This document shows positions 1 through 5,936 of a stretch of 10,033 nucleotides of DNA, piece by piece (positions within the stretch are counted from its first letter, which is position 1; each line of letters starts with the position of its first letter). Below the pieces are notes generated by a model. That model was given only the letters and a program-made list of their open reading frames with translations, made no database searches and was not told the DNA's origin. Origin of the DNA: Oscillospiraceae bacterium (GTDB taxonomy: Bacteria; Bacillota; Clostridia; Oscillospirales; Acutalibacteraceae); NCBI GenBank assembly GCA_902797915.1, contig CADBUK010000189.1, positions 1 through 10,033 of the forward strand, in the 5' to 3' direction. A program made the position numbers and the translations under genes.

Positions 1-83
1 GAGAGTGGCGGAATCGGCAGACGCGCACGTTTGAGGGGCGTGTGGGGCGACTCGTACGGGTTCAAGTCCCGTCTCTCGCACCA
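1..83 (+). tRNA. tRNA-Leu, anticodon GAG (first two bases lie off the left edge)
   Basis: The sequence folds as a class II tRNA. The acceptor 3' strand is CTCTCGC at 73-79, and the window opens inside its partner, so the first two bases (expected GC) are missing. The D-stem pairs 8-10 with 22-24. The anticodon stem is 26-30 with 38-42, and its loop at 31-37 holds GAG at 33-35, which reads CUC/CUU leucine codons. A long variable arm at about 43-55 is typical of tRNA-Leu. The T-arm is 56-72 with loop TTCAAGT. The discriminator base is A80, and CCA (81-83) is encoded in the DNA. Identity rests on the anticodon plus the long variable arm; both fit leucine. Confidence 0.96.
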
Positions 84-122
84 AAAAAGGTTTGGATACC
101 ATTAGGTATTCAAACCTTTTTT
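84..122 (+). terminator. Intrinsic terminator of the tRNA-Leu transcript
   Basis: Bases 89-100 pair with 105-116 (one G-T wobble at 95/110) around an ATTA loop. The stem is extended by the A-run 83-88 opposite the T-run 117-122, which serves as the U-tract. It starts directly at the CCA end, so the tRNA is the last gene of its transcription unit. Confidence 0.9.
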
Positions 123-131
123 CATGTTATA

Positions 132-232
132 ACGGGACTTGAAACGAACTCCAAATTTGCCGTGCAATGCCTTGCTGGGCAAATTTGGGAGAACAGTCCA
201 GTGGACTGTTCGATAGTTGAGAAGAAAGTCCC
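132..232. repeat. Nested inverted-repeat element beside the tRNA, possible small structured RNA or miniature element
   Basis: Three inverted repeats are nested here. The outer arms GGGACTT (134-140) and AAGTCCC (226-232) enclose two hairpins: CTCCAAATTTGCC (149-161) with GGCAAATTTGGGAG (178-191, one bulged G), and GAACAGTCCA (191-200) with TGGACTGTTC (202-211). This would form a three-way junction in RNA or a cruciform in DNA. Bases 132-143 (ACGGGACTTGAA) are the exact reverse complement of the tRNA T-arm segment at 61-72. I see no convincing coding content. It could be a miniature repeat, a remnant of an event at the tRNA 3' end, or a small RNA; the sequence alone does not decide. Confidence 0.55.
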
Positions 233-376
233 AATCAAAGCTAGGCTCGACGCCACGCTCTGTTTAATATCTGTACCTCTACGTTTGGTCGTGCGCTACA
301 CAAGATAAACTCCCGAACAATACAGAACTCGATATTTTGTTTTAGTTTAGCATCTGCTTATACTTGCGCAAAACTA
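233..376. other. Gene-free stretch between the tRNA-side element and the hppA terminator
   Basis: I see no gene, no credible ribosome binding site with a following reading frame, and no well-placed promoter pair here on either strand. The only structure noticed is a weak inverted repeat, TTTAGTTT (341-348) with AAACTAAA (371-378), which borders the hppA terminator. Confidence 0.6.
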
Positions 377-404
377 AACCCCTGAACGAAAACGTTCAGG
401 GGTT
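377..404 (-). terminator. Intrinsic terminator of hppA
   Basis: AACCCCTGAACG (377-388) pairs perfectly with CGTTCAGGGGTT (393-404) around an AAAA loop, giving a 12-bp stem. Read on the minus strand it starts 13 bases after the hppA stop codon and is followed by TTAGTTTT, a moderate U-rich tail. Confidence 0.88.
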
Positions 405-417
405 AAATTGTTTAATC

Positions 418-2508
418 TTACTTAAATATACTGAAGTTAACAACTACTGCCGCAAACACAATGGAAACCATTGAAAGCAGTTTGATAAGAATGTTGATTG
501 AGGGGCCTGAGGTATCCTTGAAAGGATCGCCTACGGTGTCGCCGACAACGGCTGCCTTGTGGTTTTCACTGCCCTTGCCGCCGTATTTGCCGCTTTCAAT
601 ATACTTCTTAGCGTTATCCCAGGCGCCGCCTGAGTTTGACATATATACAGCCATCAGGAAGCCTGAAGCGGTAGCGCCTGCAAGCATACCGACTACGCCC
701 TTGTAGCCGAGAACAATACCTACAACAATCGGTACTGCAACCGCAATAATAGTCGGCAAAATCATTTCCTTGAGTGATGACCTTGTGCAAAGGTCAACGC
801 AGGAAGCGTAATCGGGGTCGGATTCGCCCTCCATAAGACCTGCAATTTCTTTGAACTGGCGTCTAACCTCTTTAACAATGCTCTGCGCAGCTCTGCCAAC
901 GGAATCCATTGTAAACGCTGCGAAAACGAAGGGAAGACAAGCGCCGATAAATAAACCGATAAGAACAACGGGGTTCATCAGGTTAAAGTCGCTGGCTTCA
1001 TTAATGCTCGGGTTAATTGTCTTAACCTTGTCAATGTAAGAAGCAATAAGAGCAAGAGCGGTAAGCGCTGCAGAGCCGATTGCGAAGCCTTTGCCCGTTG
1101 CGGCAGTTGTGTTGCCAAGAGAGTCAAGAGCGTCGGTTCTTTCTCTTACTTCAGGCTCAAGACCTGCCATTTCGGCAATACCGCCAGCGTTATCGGCAAC
1201 GGGTCCGTAAGCGTCGGTTGCAAGAGTAATGCCGAGAGTTGAAAGCATACCTACTGCTGAGAGCGCGATACCGTATAAGCCGATTCCTGCGCTGTTGCCG
1301 CCGCCTGATACGAAATAGCTGATAAGAACGCTGATTGCTACAATAACAATCGGAACGGCAGTTGATTTCATACCGAGACCGATACCGCCGATAATGATTG
1401 TTGCCGAGCCCGTTTCGGATGTTGAAGCAAGCTTCTGGGTAGGCTTATATGTATCCGACGTAAAGTATTCGGTGGAAAATCCGATAAGTACGCCTGCGAT
1501 TAAGCCCGAAAGAATTGCAAAGTATAAACCGAGGTTTTCTTTGCCTAATACAAAATATACAACGGGAAGGGCGATTACAGCTATGCCGATAGCGGAAAGG
1601 TTTGTACCTCTCCTGAGCGCCTTTAAGAGAGCCTTCTGCTCAATATTTTCGCCCGTTCTTACAAAGAATGTTCCGAGAATTGACATCAGAATACCGATAG
1701 CCGCAAGAAGCATCGGAACAGCCATAGGCTTGAATTCGCCGTTGAATGCAGAAACGCCGAGTGCTGAAGCGGAAATAACGGAGCCAACATAGGACTCGTA
1801 AAGGTCAGCACCCATACCTGCAACGTCGCCAACGTTATCGCCAACGTTATCGGCAATAACTGCGGGGTTTCTCGGGTCGTCCTCGGGAATACCCGCTTCA
1901 ACCTTACCTACAAGGTCGGCGCCAACGTCTGCAGCCTTTGTGAAGATACCGCCGCCTACACGAGCAAACAGCGCCATTGAGGATGCGCCCATACCGAAGG
2001 TAAGCATTGCGCCCGTAATCTCGCTCGGCTCAAGCTTAAACACGAATTTAAGCAGGAAGAACCAAACAGAAATGTCAAGAAGGCCAAGGCCAACTACCGT
2101 AAAGCCCATTACTGAGCCTGCGGAGAAAGCAACTCTTAAGCCCTTGTTAAGCCCCTGACGGCAAGCGTTTGCAGTTCTGCAGTTTGCGCTTGTTGCAATT
2201 CTCATTCCGATAAATCCAGACAGGCCTGAGAAAAATCCGCCCGTAATAAACGCAAACGGAACAAACCATGTCAGGAAATGGAAGGTTGCCATAATACAAA
2301 GAATAACAAACATTCCCGCAAAGAAACACAGAACAACCGAGTACTGTCTTTTAAGGTAAGCGTTAGCACCCTGTCTGATAGAATCGGAAATTTTTGCCAT
2401 TTTTTCCGTGCCCTTATCAGCTTTAAGCACCTTTTTTGCAGTGAACAGTGCAAAGAGTAAAGCGATTACAGAGCCAAGAAATGTTAATAAAACCAAGTAT
2501 TTTTCCAT
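418..2508 (-). CDS. hppA: Membrane-bound, K+-dependent, ion-pumping pyrophosphatase
   Basis: This integral membrane enzyme hydrolyses pyrophosphate and uses the energy to move Na+ and/or H+ across the cytoplasmic membrane. The 696 residues are full length for the family and strongly hydrophobic throughout. The substrate-site block is intact: GGGIFTKAADVGADLVGKVE at 185-204, then EDDPRNP and DNVGDNVGDVAG to about 231. Glu238 (GADLYES) is the semi-conserved glutamate found in Na+-type pumps. GNTTAATGKG at 465-474 has Ala469 and Gly472, where K+-independent enzymes carry Lys and Thr, so a K+-stimulated enzyme is expected. C-terminal motifs NSGGAWDNAKKY and DTVGDPFKDTSGP are also intact. AAGGAG (2515-2520) sits 6 bases before the ATG. 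The gene is monocistronic with its own promoter and terminator. Ion specificity is inferred from residues only. Confidence 0.97.
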   Translation of the reverse strand: MEKYLVLLTFLGSVIALLFALFTAKKVLKADKGTEKMAKISDSIRQGANAYLKRQYSVVLCFFAGMFVILCIMATFHFLTWFVPFAFITGGFFSGLSGFIGMRIATSANCRTANACRQGLNKGLRVAFSAGSVMGFTVVGLGLLDISVWFFLLKFVFKLEPSEITGAMLTFGMGASSMALFARVGGGIFTKAADVGADLVGKVEAGIPEDDPRNPAVIADNVGDNVGDVAGMGADLYESYVGSVISASALGVSAFNGEFKPMAVPMLLAAIGILMSILGTFFVRTGENIEQKALLKALRRGTNLSAIGIAVIALPVVYFVLGKENLGLYFAILSGLIAGVLIGFSTEYFTSDTYKPTQKLASTSETGSATIIIGGIGLGMKSTAVPIVIVAISVLISYFVSGGGNSAGIGLYGIALSAVGMLSTLGITLATDAYGPVADNAGGIAEMAGLEPEVRERTDALDSLGNTTAATGKGFAIGSAALTALALIASYIDKVKTINPSINEASDFNLMNPVVLIGLFIGACLPFVFAAFTMDSVGRAAQSIVKEVRRQFKEIAGLMEGESDPDYASCVDLCTRSSLKEMILPTIIAVAVPIVVGIVLGYKGVVGMLAGATASGFLMAVYMSNSGGAWDNAKKYIESGKYGGKGSENHKAAVVGDTVGDPFKDTSGPSINILIKLLSMVSIVFAAVVVNFSIFK

Positions 2509-2535
2509 AAGAAACTCCTTTCACTTGATGGATTA

Positions 2536-2564
2536 ATTATATATAATTTTTAAAACTTTTACAA
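2536..2564 (-). promoter_or_regulatory. Sigma-A promoter of hppA
   Basis: On the minus strand, the -35 TTGTAA (2559-2564) is followed after 17 bases by a consensus -10 TATAAT (2536-2541). It lies just upstream of the hppA ribosome binding site and diverges from the promoter at 2582-2610. Confidence 0.8.
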
Positions 2565-2581
2565 TAGAAATATTAAAAATA

Positions 2582-2610
2582 TTGCCATTAACTTTTAAAT
2601 ATGTTAATAT
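2582..2610 (+). promoter_or_regulatory. Extended -10 promoter of the fliB-like gene
   Basis: The -35 TTGCCA (2582-2587), 17-base spacer and -10 TAATAT (2605-2610) are preceded by TGT, an extended -10 motif. The predicted transcript starts near 2617, leaving a leader of about 24 bases before the ATG at 2641. Confidence 0.72.
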
Positions 2611-2640
2611 TTTACCATTAAATGATAAAGAGATTTGGCT

Positions 2641-3600
2641 ATGAAAATTGTAACACCTAAATTTTATAAGGATTTTAAATGTATTGCCTCTGCCTGTCCC
2701 GACTCCTGCTGTCAGGGCTGGGAGGTTGATGTTGACGCTGAAAGCCTGAAATATTATAAATCGCTTTCGGGTAATCTCAGAGAGCGTATTGACAGCTTGC
2801 TTGAAAAGGACGAATTCGGCAACGATATTTTCCGTCTTGCCGAAAAGAAGCGTTGTCCGTTTCTGAATGATGAAAACCTTTGCGATATGCATATCGCAAT
2901 CGGAGGGGAGCATACTCCGTATACCTGCCGAACCTTTCCGCGCTTTATCAATGATTTCGGCGGCACGAGGGAGCTGGGAATATCCTTTTCCTGCCCCGTG
3001 GCAAGCGATATTATGTGGAATTTGCAGGAGGATTTTTCATTTGTTCAGGAGATAAATTCAGAGCCGCCGTCATTGAACGATATTGATGCGGAGCTGTATT
3101 TCAATTTGCTGTCCTCACGCAAAAGGGCTTACGAAACCGTGCTTGACAAATCAGCTTCGATGTGTGAAAGAATGGCGGATTTGCTTAGGTTTGCAAAGGC
3201 TTTGCAGGCGGATATTGACGATTATAACGAGGGAACTGAGCAGATTGAATTTACTGACGTTTTCAGCAATCCTGAGTTAATCAACCACGAATGGACCGAA
3301 AAGGTAAGCGCCGCTAAGTTTGATAAGTCGGTAATAAACTCAAAGCCCTGCGAAAATATTGCGATGTATTTTCTTTTCAGGTATTTTATGCAGGCGGTTT
3401 ACGACCGCGATGTGCTGTCAAAGGTAAAAATGGCGGCGGTCGGCGTGCTTATTCCTGCGTTTTTTGGTAACGATGCATGGACTATTCATCTTTGGAGCAA
3501 GGAAACCGAGCACAGCGACGTCAATATGGAGCGCTATAAAAAGCTGCTGAAAACTGCTGAATGCTTAAACGTTGATAACTTAATTAAATACTTTGAGTAA
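2641..3600 (+). CDS. fliB: FliB-like Cys-cluster protein (annotated family: flagellin lysine-N-methylase)
   Basis: The 319-residue protein begins with the family's Cys-rich region: Cys14, then C-PDS-CC-QGW (Cys19, Cys23, Cys24), followed by Cys72 (RCPFL), Cys81 (LCDMH), Cys96 (YTCRTFPR) and Cys118 (FSCP). This spacing fits a metal- or iron-sulfur-binding site, and the pattern is that of proteins annotated as FliB. FliB methylates flagellin lysines in Salmonella. No flagellar gene lies nearby, and this family occurs in Clostridia next to unrelated genes, so the substrate is unknown. The C-terminal two thirds is helical and not recognisable. The ATG at 2641 is chosen over an in-frame TTG at 2635 because AAAGAG (2627-2632) is 8 bases from the ATG and would sit only 2 from the TTG. 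It is monocistronic. Confidence 0.85.
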   Translation: MKIVTPKFYKDFKCIASACPDSCCQGWEVDVDAESLKYYKSLSGNLRERIDSLLEKDEFGNDIFRLAEKKRCPFLNDENLCDMHIAIGGEHTPYTCRTFPRFINDFGGTRELGISFSCPVASDIMWNLQEDFSFVQEINSEPPSLNDIDAELYFNLLSSRKRAYETVLDKSASMCERMADLLRFAKALQADIDDYNEGTEQIEFTDVFSNPELINHEWTEKVSAAKFDKSVINSKPCENIAMYFLFRYFMQAVYDRDVLSKVKMAAVGVLIPAFFGNDAWTIHLWSKETEHSDVNMERYKKLLKTAECLNVDNLIKYFE

Positions 3601-3604
3601 ATAA

Positions 3605-3634
3605 AAAACGCAGTTGCAAAAGCAACTGCGTTTT
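3605..3634. terminator. Bidirectional terminator shared by the fliB-like gene and the ROK kinase
   Basis: AAAACGCAGTTGC (3605-3617) pairs perfectly with GCAACTGCGTTTT (3622-3634) around an AAAA loop. The flanking A-run and T-run give a U-tract on both strands. It fills almost the whole gap between the two convergent stop codons. Confidence 0.92.
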
Positions 3635-3637
3635 CTG

Positions 3638-4519
3638 TTAAATATTAGAAGCCTCGTATGCAACGCCGAGAAGCGCAGCCTGATTACCGAGCTTTGAATT
3701 AACAATATTTACCTTGCGGAAATTCTCCATAAGCTGTTTATAGATTTTGCGGTCAATCAGCTCAATAATATAATCCTCGCTCATAATACCGCCGCCGAGT
3801 ACAATCAGGCTTGGGTTAAATGTATAAATTATACTTTTAAGCCCGAGTATGATTTCGTCAATCCAAATGTCGATAACGTGGCGGATTTCAGGGTTTTCAA
3901 AATTCTCTTTATCGAAAATCTCAAAACCGTTCAGCGTTTTGCCCGTTGCTTTTTCAACCGCCTGAGTAAGCGCTCTTGCAGAGGCGTATTGCTTGTAGCA
4001 GCCCTCGCCGCCGCAGGTGCACTGCCTGCCTCCCGCGTGCGTAATCAGGTGGGCAAAGCCGCCTGCGCAGGAGTTTGAGCCTGTATATAATTCGTTATTA
4101 ATGTAAATAGCACCGCCGATTCCCGTACCGAAATTGAGGTAAACAAAGCTTTCTGCGCCCCTTGCGGCGCCGAATTTGTGTTCGCCGAGCGCGGCTGCAT
4201 TAGTGTCGTTTTCAAGAAAAGTAGGAATTCCCGTTTTGCTCTGCACAATTTTTTTAACCATCATTCCCGTATAGTAGGGAATATCGTTAGTTGAAAAAAC
4301 AACAATTCCGTTTTTGTTGTCAACCTGCCCCGCAGTGCTTATGGCAACTCTGTCAAGACCGTCAAAGGTCTTGATAATCTCAATAATTCTGTTGATAATT
4401 ACCTGACCGCCCTGCTCAGCATTTGTAGGAATTGAGTGTTCCTCCGATATTTCAAATTTTTCGTTGCACAGCGCGTATTTTATGTTTGTTCCGCCTATGT
4501 CGAATGTTAAGATTTTCAT
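3638..4519 (-). CDS. ROK-family sugar kinase with atypical sugar-binding residues
   Basis: ROK kinases phosphorylate hexoses or related sugars with ATP in the cytoplasm. The 293 residues have no N-terminal helix-turn-helix, so this is the kinase rather than the repressor type. The ATP-binding FDIGGTNIK is at 6-14, the catalytic base is Asp105 in ENDTNAAA (103-110), and the second phosphate motif is NFGTGIGGA (129-137). The structural zinc site is complete: His157, Cys167, Cys169 and Cys174. Two sugar-contacting glutamates of glucokinase-type members are replaced: Gly154 in AGGFAH (usual AGExGH) and Lys176 in GCYKQ (usual GCxE). The substrate is therefore unclear, and activity is likely but unproven. 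AGGAG (4528-4532) lies 8 bases before the ATG. No transport or glycosidase gene adjoins to suggest a sugar. Confidence 0.92.
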   Translation of the reverse strand: MKILTFDIGGTNIKYALCNEKFEISEEHSIPTNAEQGGQVIINRIIEIIKTFDGLDRVAISTAGQVDNKNGIVVFSTNDIPYYTGMMVKKIVQSKTGIPTFLENDTNAAALGEHKFGAARGAESFVYLNFGTGIGGAIYINNELYTGSNSCAGGFAHLITHAGGRQCTCGGEGCYKQYASARALTQAVEKATGKTLNGFEIFDKENFENPEIRHVIDIWIDEIILGLKSIIYTFNPSLIVLGGGIMSEDYIIELIDRKIYKQLMENFRKVNIVNSKLGNQAALLGVAYEASNI

Positions 4520-4545
4520 TAAATCATCTCCTGTCCGTTGCTCTA

Positions 4546-4573
4546 ATTATACCACATTGACGATTAAATTCAA
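4546..4573 (-). promoter_or_regulatory. Sigma-A promoter of the ROK kinase gene
   Basis: On the minus strand, the -35 TTGAAT (4568-4573), a 16-base spacer and a consensus -10 TATAAT (4546-4551) lie just upstream of the kinase ribosome binding site. Its -35 lies within the dyad at 4569-4584. Confidence 0.78.
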
Positions 4574-4584
4574 TATTTATTGAA
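4569..4584. promoter_or_regulatory. Inverted repeat spanning both divergent -35 boxes (candidate operator)
   Basis: TTCAATA (4569-4575) and TATTGAA (4578-4584) form a perfect 7-bp dyad around TT. It lies exactly between the divergent transcription units and covers parts of both -35 boxes. The symmetry may be partly a by-product of two facing TTGAA-type -35 boxes, so a regulator site is only a possibility. Confidence 0.3.
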
Positions 4585-4608
4585 AATTATTGATTAATGT
4601 GTTAAAAT
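4580..4608 (+). promoter_or_regulatory. Extended -10 promoter of the membrane-protein gene at 4638
   Basis: The -35 TTGAAA (4580-4585), a 17-base spacer and the -10 TAAAAT (4603-4608) preceded by TGT make an extended -10 promoter. The predicted leader is about 20 bases and contains the ribosome binding site AGAGGA at 4625-4630. Confidence 0.78.
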
Positions 4609-4637
4609 GTATTCACACAAGAAAAGAGGATGTTTAA

Positions 4638-5273
4638 ATGAATAATGATTTAAATGAAAACAAAATGCTCCAAAGCCCGCTTGTTGTGCATAAGGAAACG
4701 GACGCGTCGTATCAGGAAACCGCAAATGACATTGATGTTGATATAACTCATATTGAAACCGAGGCGGCAACCCTTGAACGCCATCGCTTTAAGAAGGAAA
4801 ATAAAAAGAGCAAGGCTCCTGTTATTATCGCGGTAATTCTTGTTGTTGCCGTTGCTTTGGCTGCATATCTCTATTTCGGCAAAGGTGTGGGTAAGAGTAA
4901 AGAAGAAACTACCACTATGCCCGAATCGACCGCTTATTATACTCCTGAGGAAAACAAATTTGCAGGTATAATTACCGTTAAGGGCAGTTATCTGTTCTTT
5001 GAAGGAACGGAAATTGACGGCGTTGAGGATTTGGTTTCCGAAATCAAATATCTTGACGCGGGAACAAAATTCATCGTTCAGGACGAAAGCGCAGACTCAA
5101 CGTTTCTAAATGAGGAAGTGCTTACAACTCTTTCAAATTATAATATTGAGTACGAAGTAAAATACATAATATCAAGCGGATTAATCAGTCAGTATGAAAC
5201 CACGGCGGCACCTGAAACAGAAGCTGTTACGGAAGCTCCTGCCGAGGAAACGCAGGCTGCTGAAAGCGAATAA
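4638..5273 (+). CDS. Unrecognised single-pass membrane protein with a small extracytoplasmic domain
   Basis: I do not recognise this 211-residue protein by family. Residues 1-60 are hydrophilic and end in a Lys/Arg-rich stretch. Residues 61-80 form one strong membrane helix (PVIIAVILVVAVALAAYLYF). The positive residues before it predict N-in, C-out topology. A Thr/Glu linker (about 89-106) leads to a compact domain at about 107-182, and the tail (187-211) is rich in Thr, Glu, Ala and Pro like a surface linker. The outer domain reads strand-strand-helix-strand-helix-strand (ITVKGSYLFFEGTEI..., EDLVSEIKYL, KFIVQDE, FLNEEVLTTLSN, EVKYII), and together with the topology this recalls ExbD/TolR; no ExbB partner gene is nearby. 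There is no signal-peptidase or lipobox site. AGAGGA lies 7 bases before the ATG. It is monocistronic, with its own promoter and terminator. Confidence 0.88.
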   Translation: MNNDLNENKMLQSPLVVHKETDASYQETANDIDVDITHIETEAATLERHRFKKENKKSKAPVIIAVILVVAVALAAYLYFGKGVGKSKEETTTMPESTAYYTPEENKFAGIITVKGSYLFFEGTEIDGVEDLVSEIKYLDAGTKFIVQDESADSTFLNEEVLTTLSNYNIEYEVKYIISSGLISQYETTAAPETEAVTEAPAEETQAAESE

Positions 5274-5278
5274 TAAAG

Positions 5279-5303
5279 AAGGTCGGAGCATTGCTCCGAC
5301 CTT
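5279..5303. terminator. Bidirectional terminator shared by the membrane-protein gene and rnhA
   Basis: AAGGTCGGAGC (5279-5289) pairs perfectly with GCTCCGACCTT (5293-5303) around a 3-base loop. AATTTTAT follows on the plus strand and CTTTATTATT on the minus strand, so it can serve both convergent genes. Confidence 0.9.
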
Positions 5304-5307
5304 AATT

Positions 5308-5742
5308 TTATATACCGTTGTATGCGTCAACCGCAAGCTTGTCGCACCTTTCGTTATAGGGATGTCCGTTATGTCCCTTAACCCAAACAAATTCAACGCT
5401 GTGCCTTTCAAGCAGTTCAAGCAGCTTTTCCCATAAATCCACGTTAAGAGCAGGCTTTTTGTCTGCTTTTTTCCAGCTGTTTTTCCTCCAGCCGTAAACC
5501 CATTTCTGATTTATTGCGTCGCAAACATATTTTGAGTCCGTAGTCAGCAAAACCTCGCAGGGCTCGTTCAGCAGCTCAAGCGCTTTAATAACGGCGGTTA
5601 GCTCCATTCTGTTGTTTGTTGTCTGCGCTTCGGCACCGCTTATTTCTTTCTCAATACCTTTGTAAACTAAAACTGCGCCCCAGCCGCCCTTGCCTGGATT
5701 TCCGCTGCAGGCACCGTCAGTGTAAATTTCAACTTTTTTCAT
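5308..5742 (-). CDS. rnhA: Ribonuclease HI
   Basis: This enzyme cuts the RNA strand of RNA-DNA hybrids such as R-loops and Okazaki primers. The 144 residues match the usual bacterial size. The four acidic catalytic residues are present: Asp9 (YTDGACSGNPG), Glu47 (NNRMELTA), Asp69 (TTDSKYV) and Asp134 (NERCDKLA), with the flexible-loop His124 (VKGHNGH). The basic protrusion WVYGWRKNSWKKADKKP (about 81-97) that grips the hybrid is also present. There is no N-terminal hybrid-binding domain. The frame is open upstream to 5859, but the ATG at 5742 is chosen because the fold begins there (MKKVEIYTDG), GGGAAAG (5747-5753) precedes it, and the promoter at 5774-5802 would start transcription downstream of the longer start. 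It is monocistronic. Confidence 0.97.
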   Translation of the reverse strand: MKKVEIYTDGACSGNPGKGGWGAVLVYKGIEKEISGAEAQTTNNRMELTAVIKALELLNEPCEVLLTTDSKYVCDAINQKWVYGWRKNSWKKADKKPALNVDLWEKLLELLERHSVEFVWVKGHNGHPYNERCDKLAVDAYNGI

Positions 5743-5773
5743 AAATCTTTCCCAAATAATTTTTATTTGGTAT

Positions 5774-5802
5774 ATTTTAGCATTGTTTTTGGTAATAATC
5801 AA
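5774..5802 (-). promoter_or_regulatory. Extended -10 promoter of rnhA
   Basis: On the minus strand, the -35 TTGATT (5797-5802) and -10 TAAAAT (5774-5779) are 17 bases apart, with TGC directly before the -10. The predicted transcript starts near 5767, about 25 bases before the rnhA ATG at 5742. Confidence 0.72.
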
Positions 5803-5852
5803 TATTGACGTGTTAATTTTTGTACTTGTAATAATTAATGCTTTTCCGTTAC

Positions 5853-5881
5853 TTGACAATATTTGTTTAATAATATATTAT
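5853..5881 (+). promoter_or_regulatory. Sigma-A promoter of the rnj-rplI-dnaB-tilS operon
   Basis: A consensus -35 TTGACA (5853-5858) is followed after 17 bases by TATTAT (5876-5881). Transcription would start near 5888, giving a leader of about 50 bases that is very U-rich around the ribosome binding site. This is the only clear promoter seen upstream of the four-gene run. Confidence 0.82.
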
Positions 5882-5936
5882 ATATTCAACATTTTTTGAT
5901 CGGAAAAAATATTTTATAAAGGAGTTTTTTATTTTT

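Noticed and set aside
1..83. tRNA-Leu as an attachment site for an integrated element
   Set aside because: No integrase, phage gene or direct repeat of the tRNA 3' end is seen; the only T-arm copy is inverted and short. The genes that follow are largely housekeeping.
42..308. Open frame of 88 codons on the plus strand
   Set aside because: It begins inside tRNA-Leu and runs through the tRNA terminator and the inverted-repeat element. It has no ribosome binding site and no protein-like composition.
341..378. Inverted repeat TTTAGTTT/AAACTAAA as a second terminator or regulatory hairpin
   Set aside because: It is AT-only apart from one G-C pair in the 8-bp stem, with a 22-base loop, and it overlaps the strong hppA terminator by two bases. 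It is probably chance.
1394..1792. Open frame of 132 codons on the plus strand
   Set aside because: It lies wholly opposite hppA, whose translation is intact and conserved over this stretch.
2585..2621. CCATTAA repeated at 2585-2591 and 2615-2621, 30 bases apart, around the fliB-like promoter
   Set aside because: Seven-base matches are expected by chance in such an AT-rich gap, and there is no dyad symmetry to suggest an operator.
2533..2913. Open frame on the minus strand overlapping the hppA promoter and the fliB-like start
   Set aside because: It runs through both divergent promoters and opposite the conserved Cys motifs of the fliB-like gene, so it is a shadow.
5743..5859. 39-residue N-terminal extension of RNase HI
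   Set aside because: The extension is AT-rich and lies across the rnhA promoter. The ATG at 5742 starts the fold and has a ribosome site.
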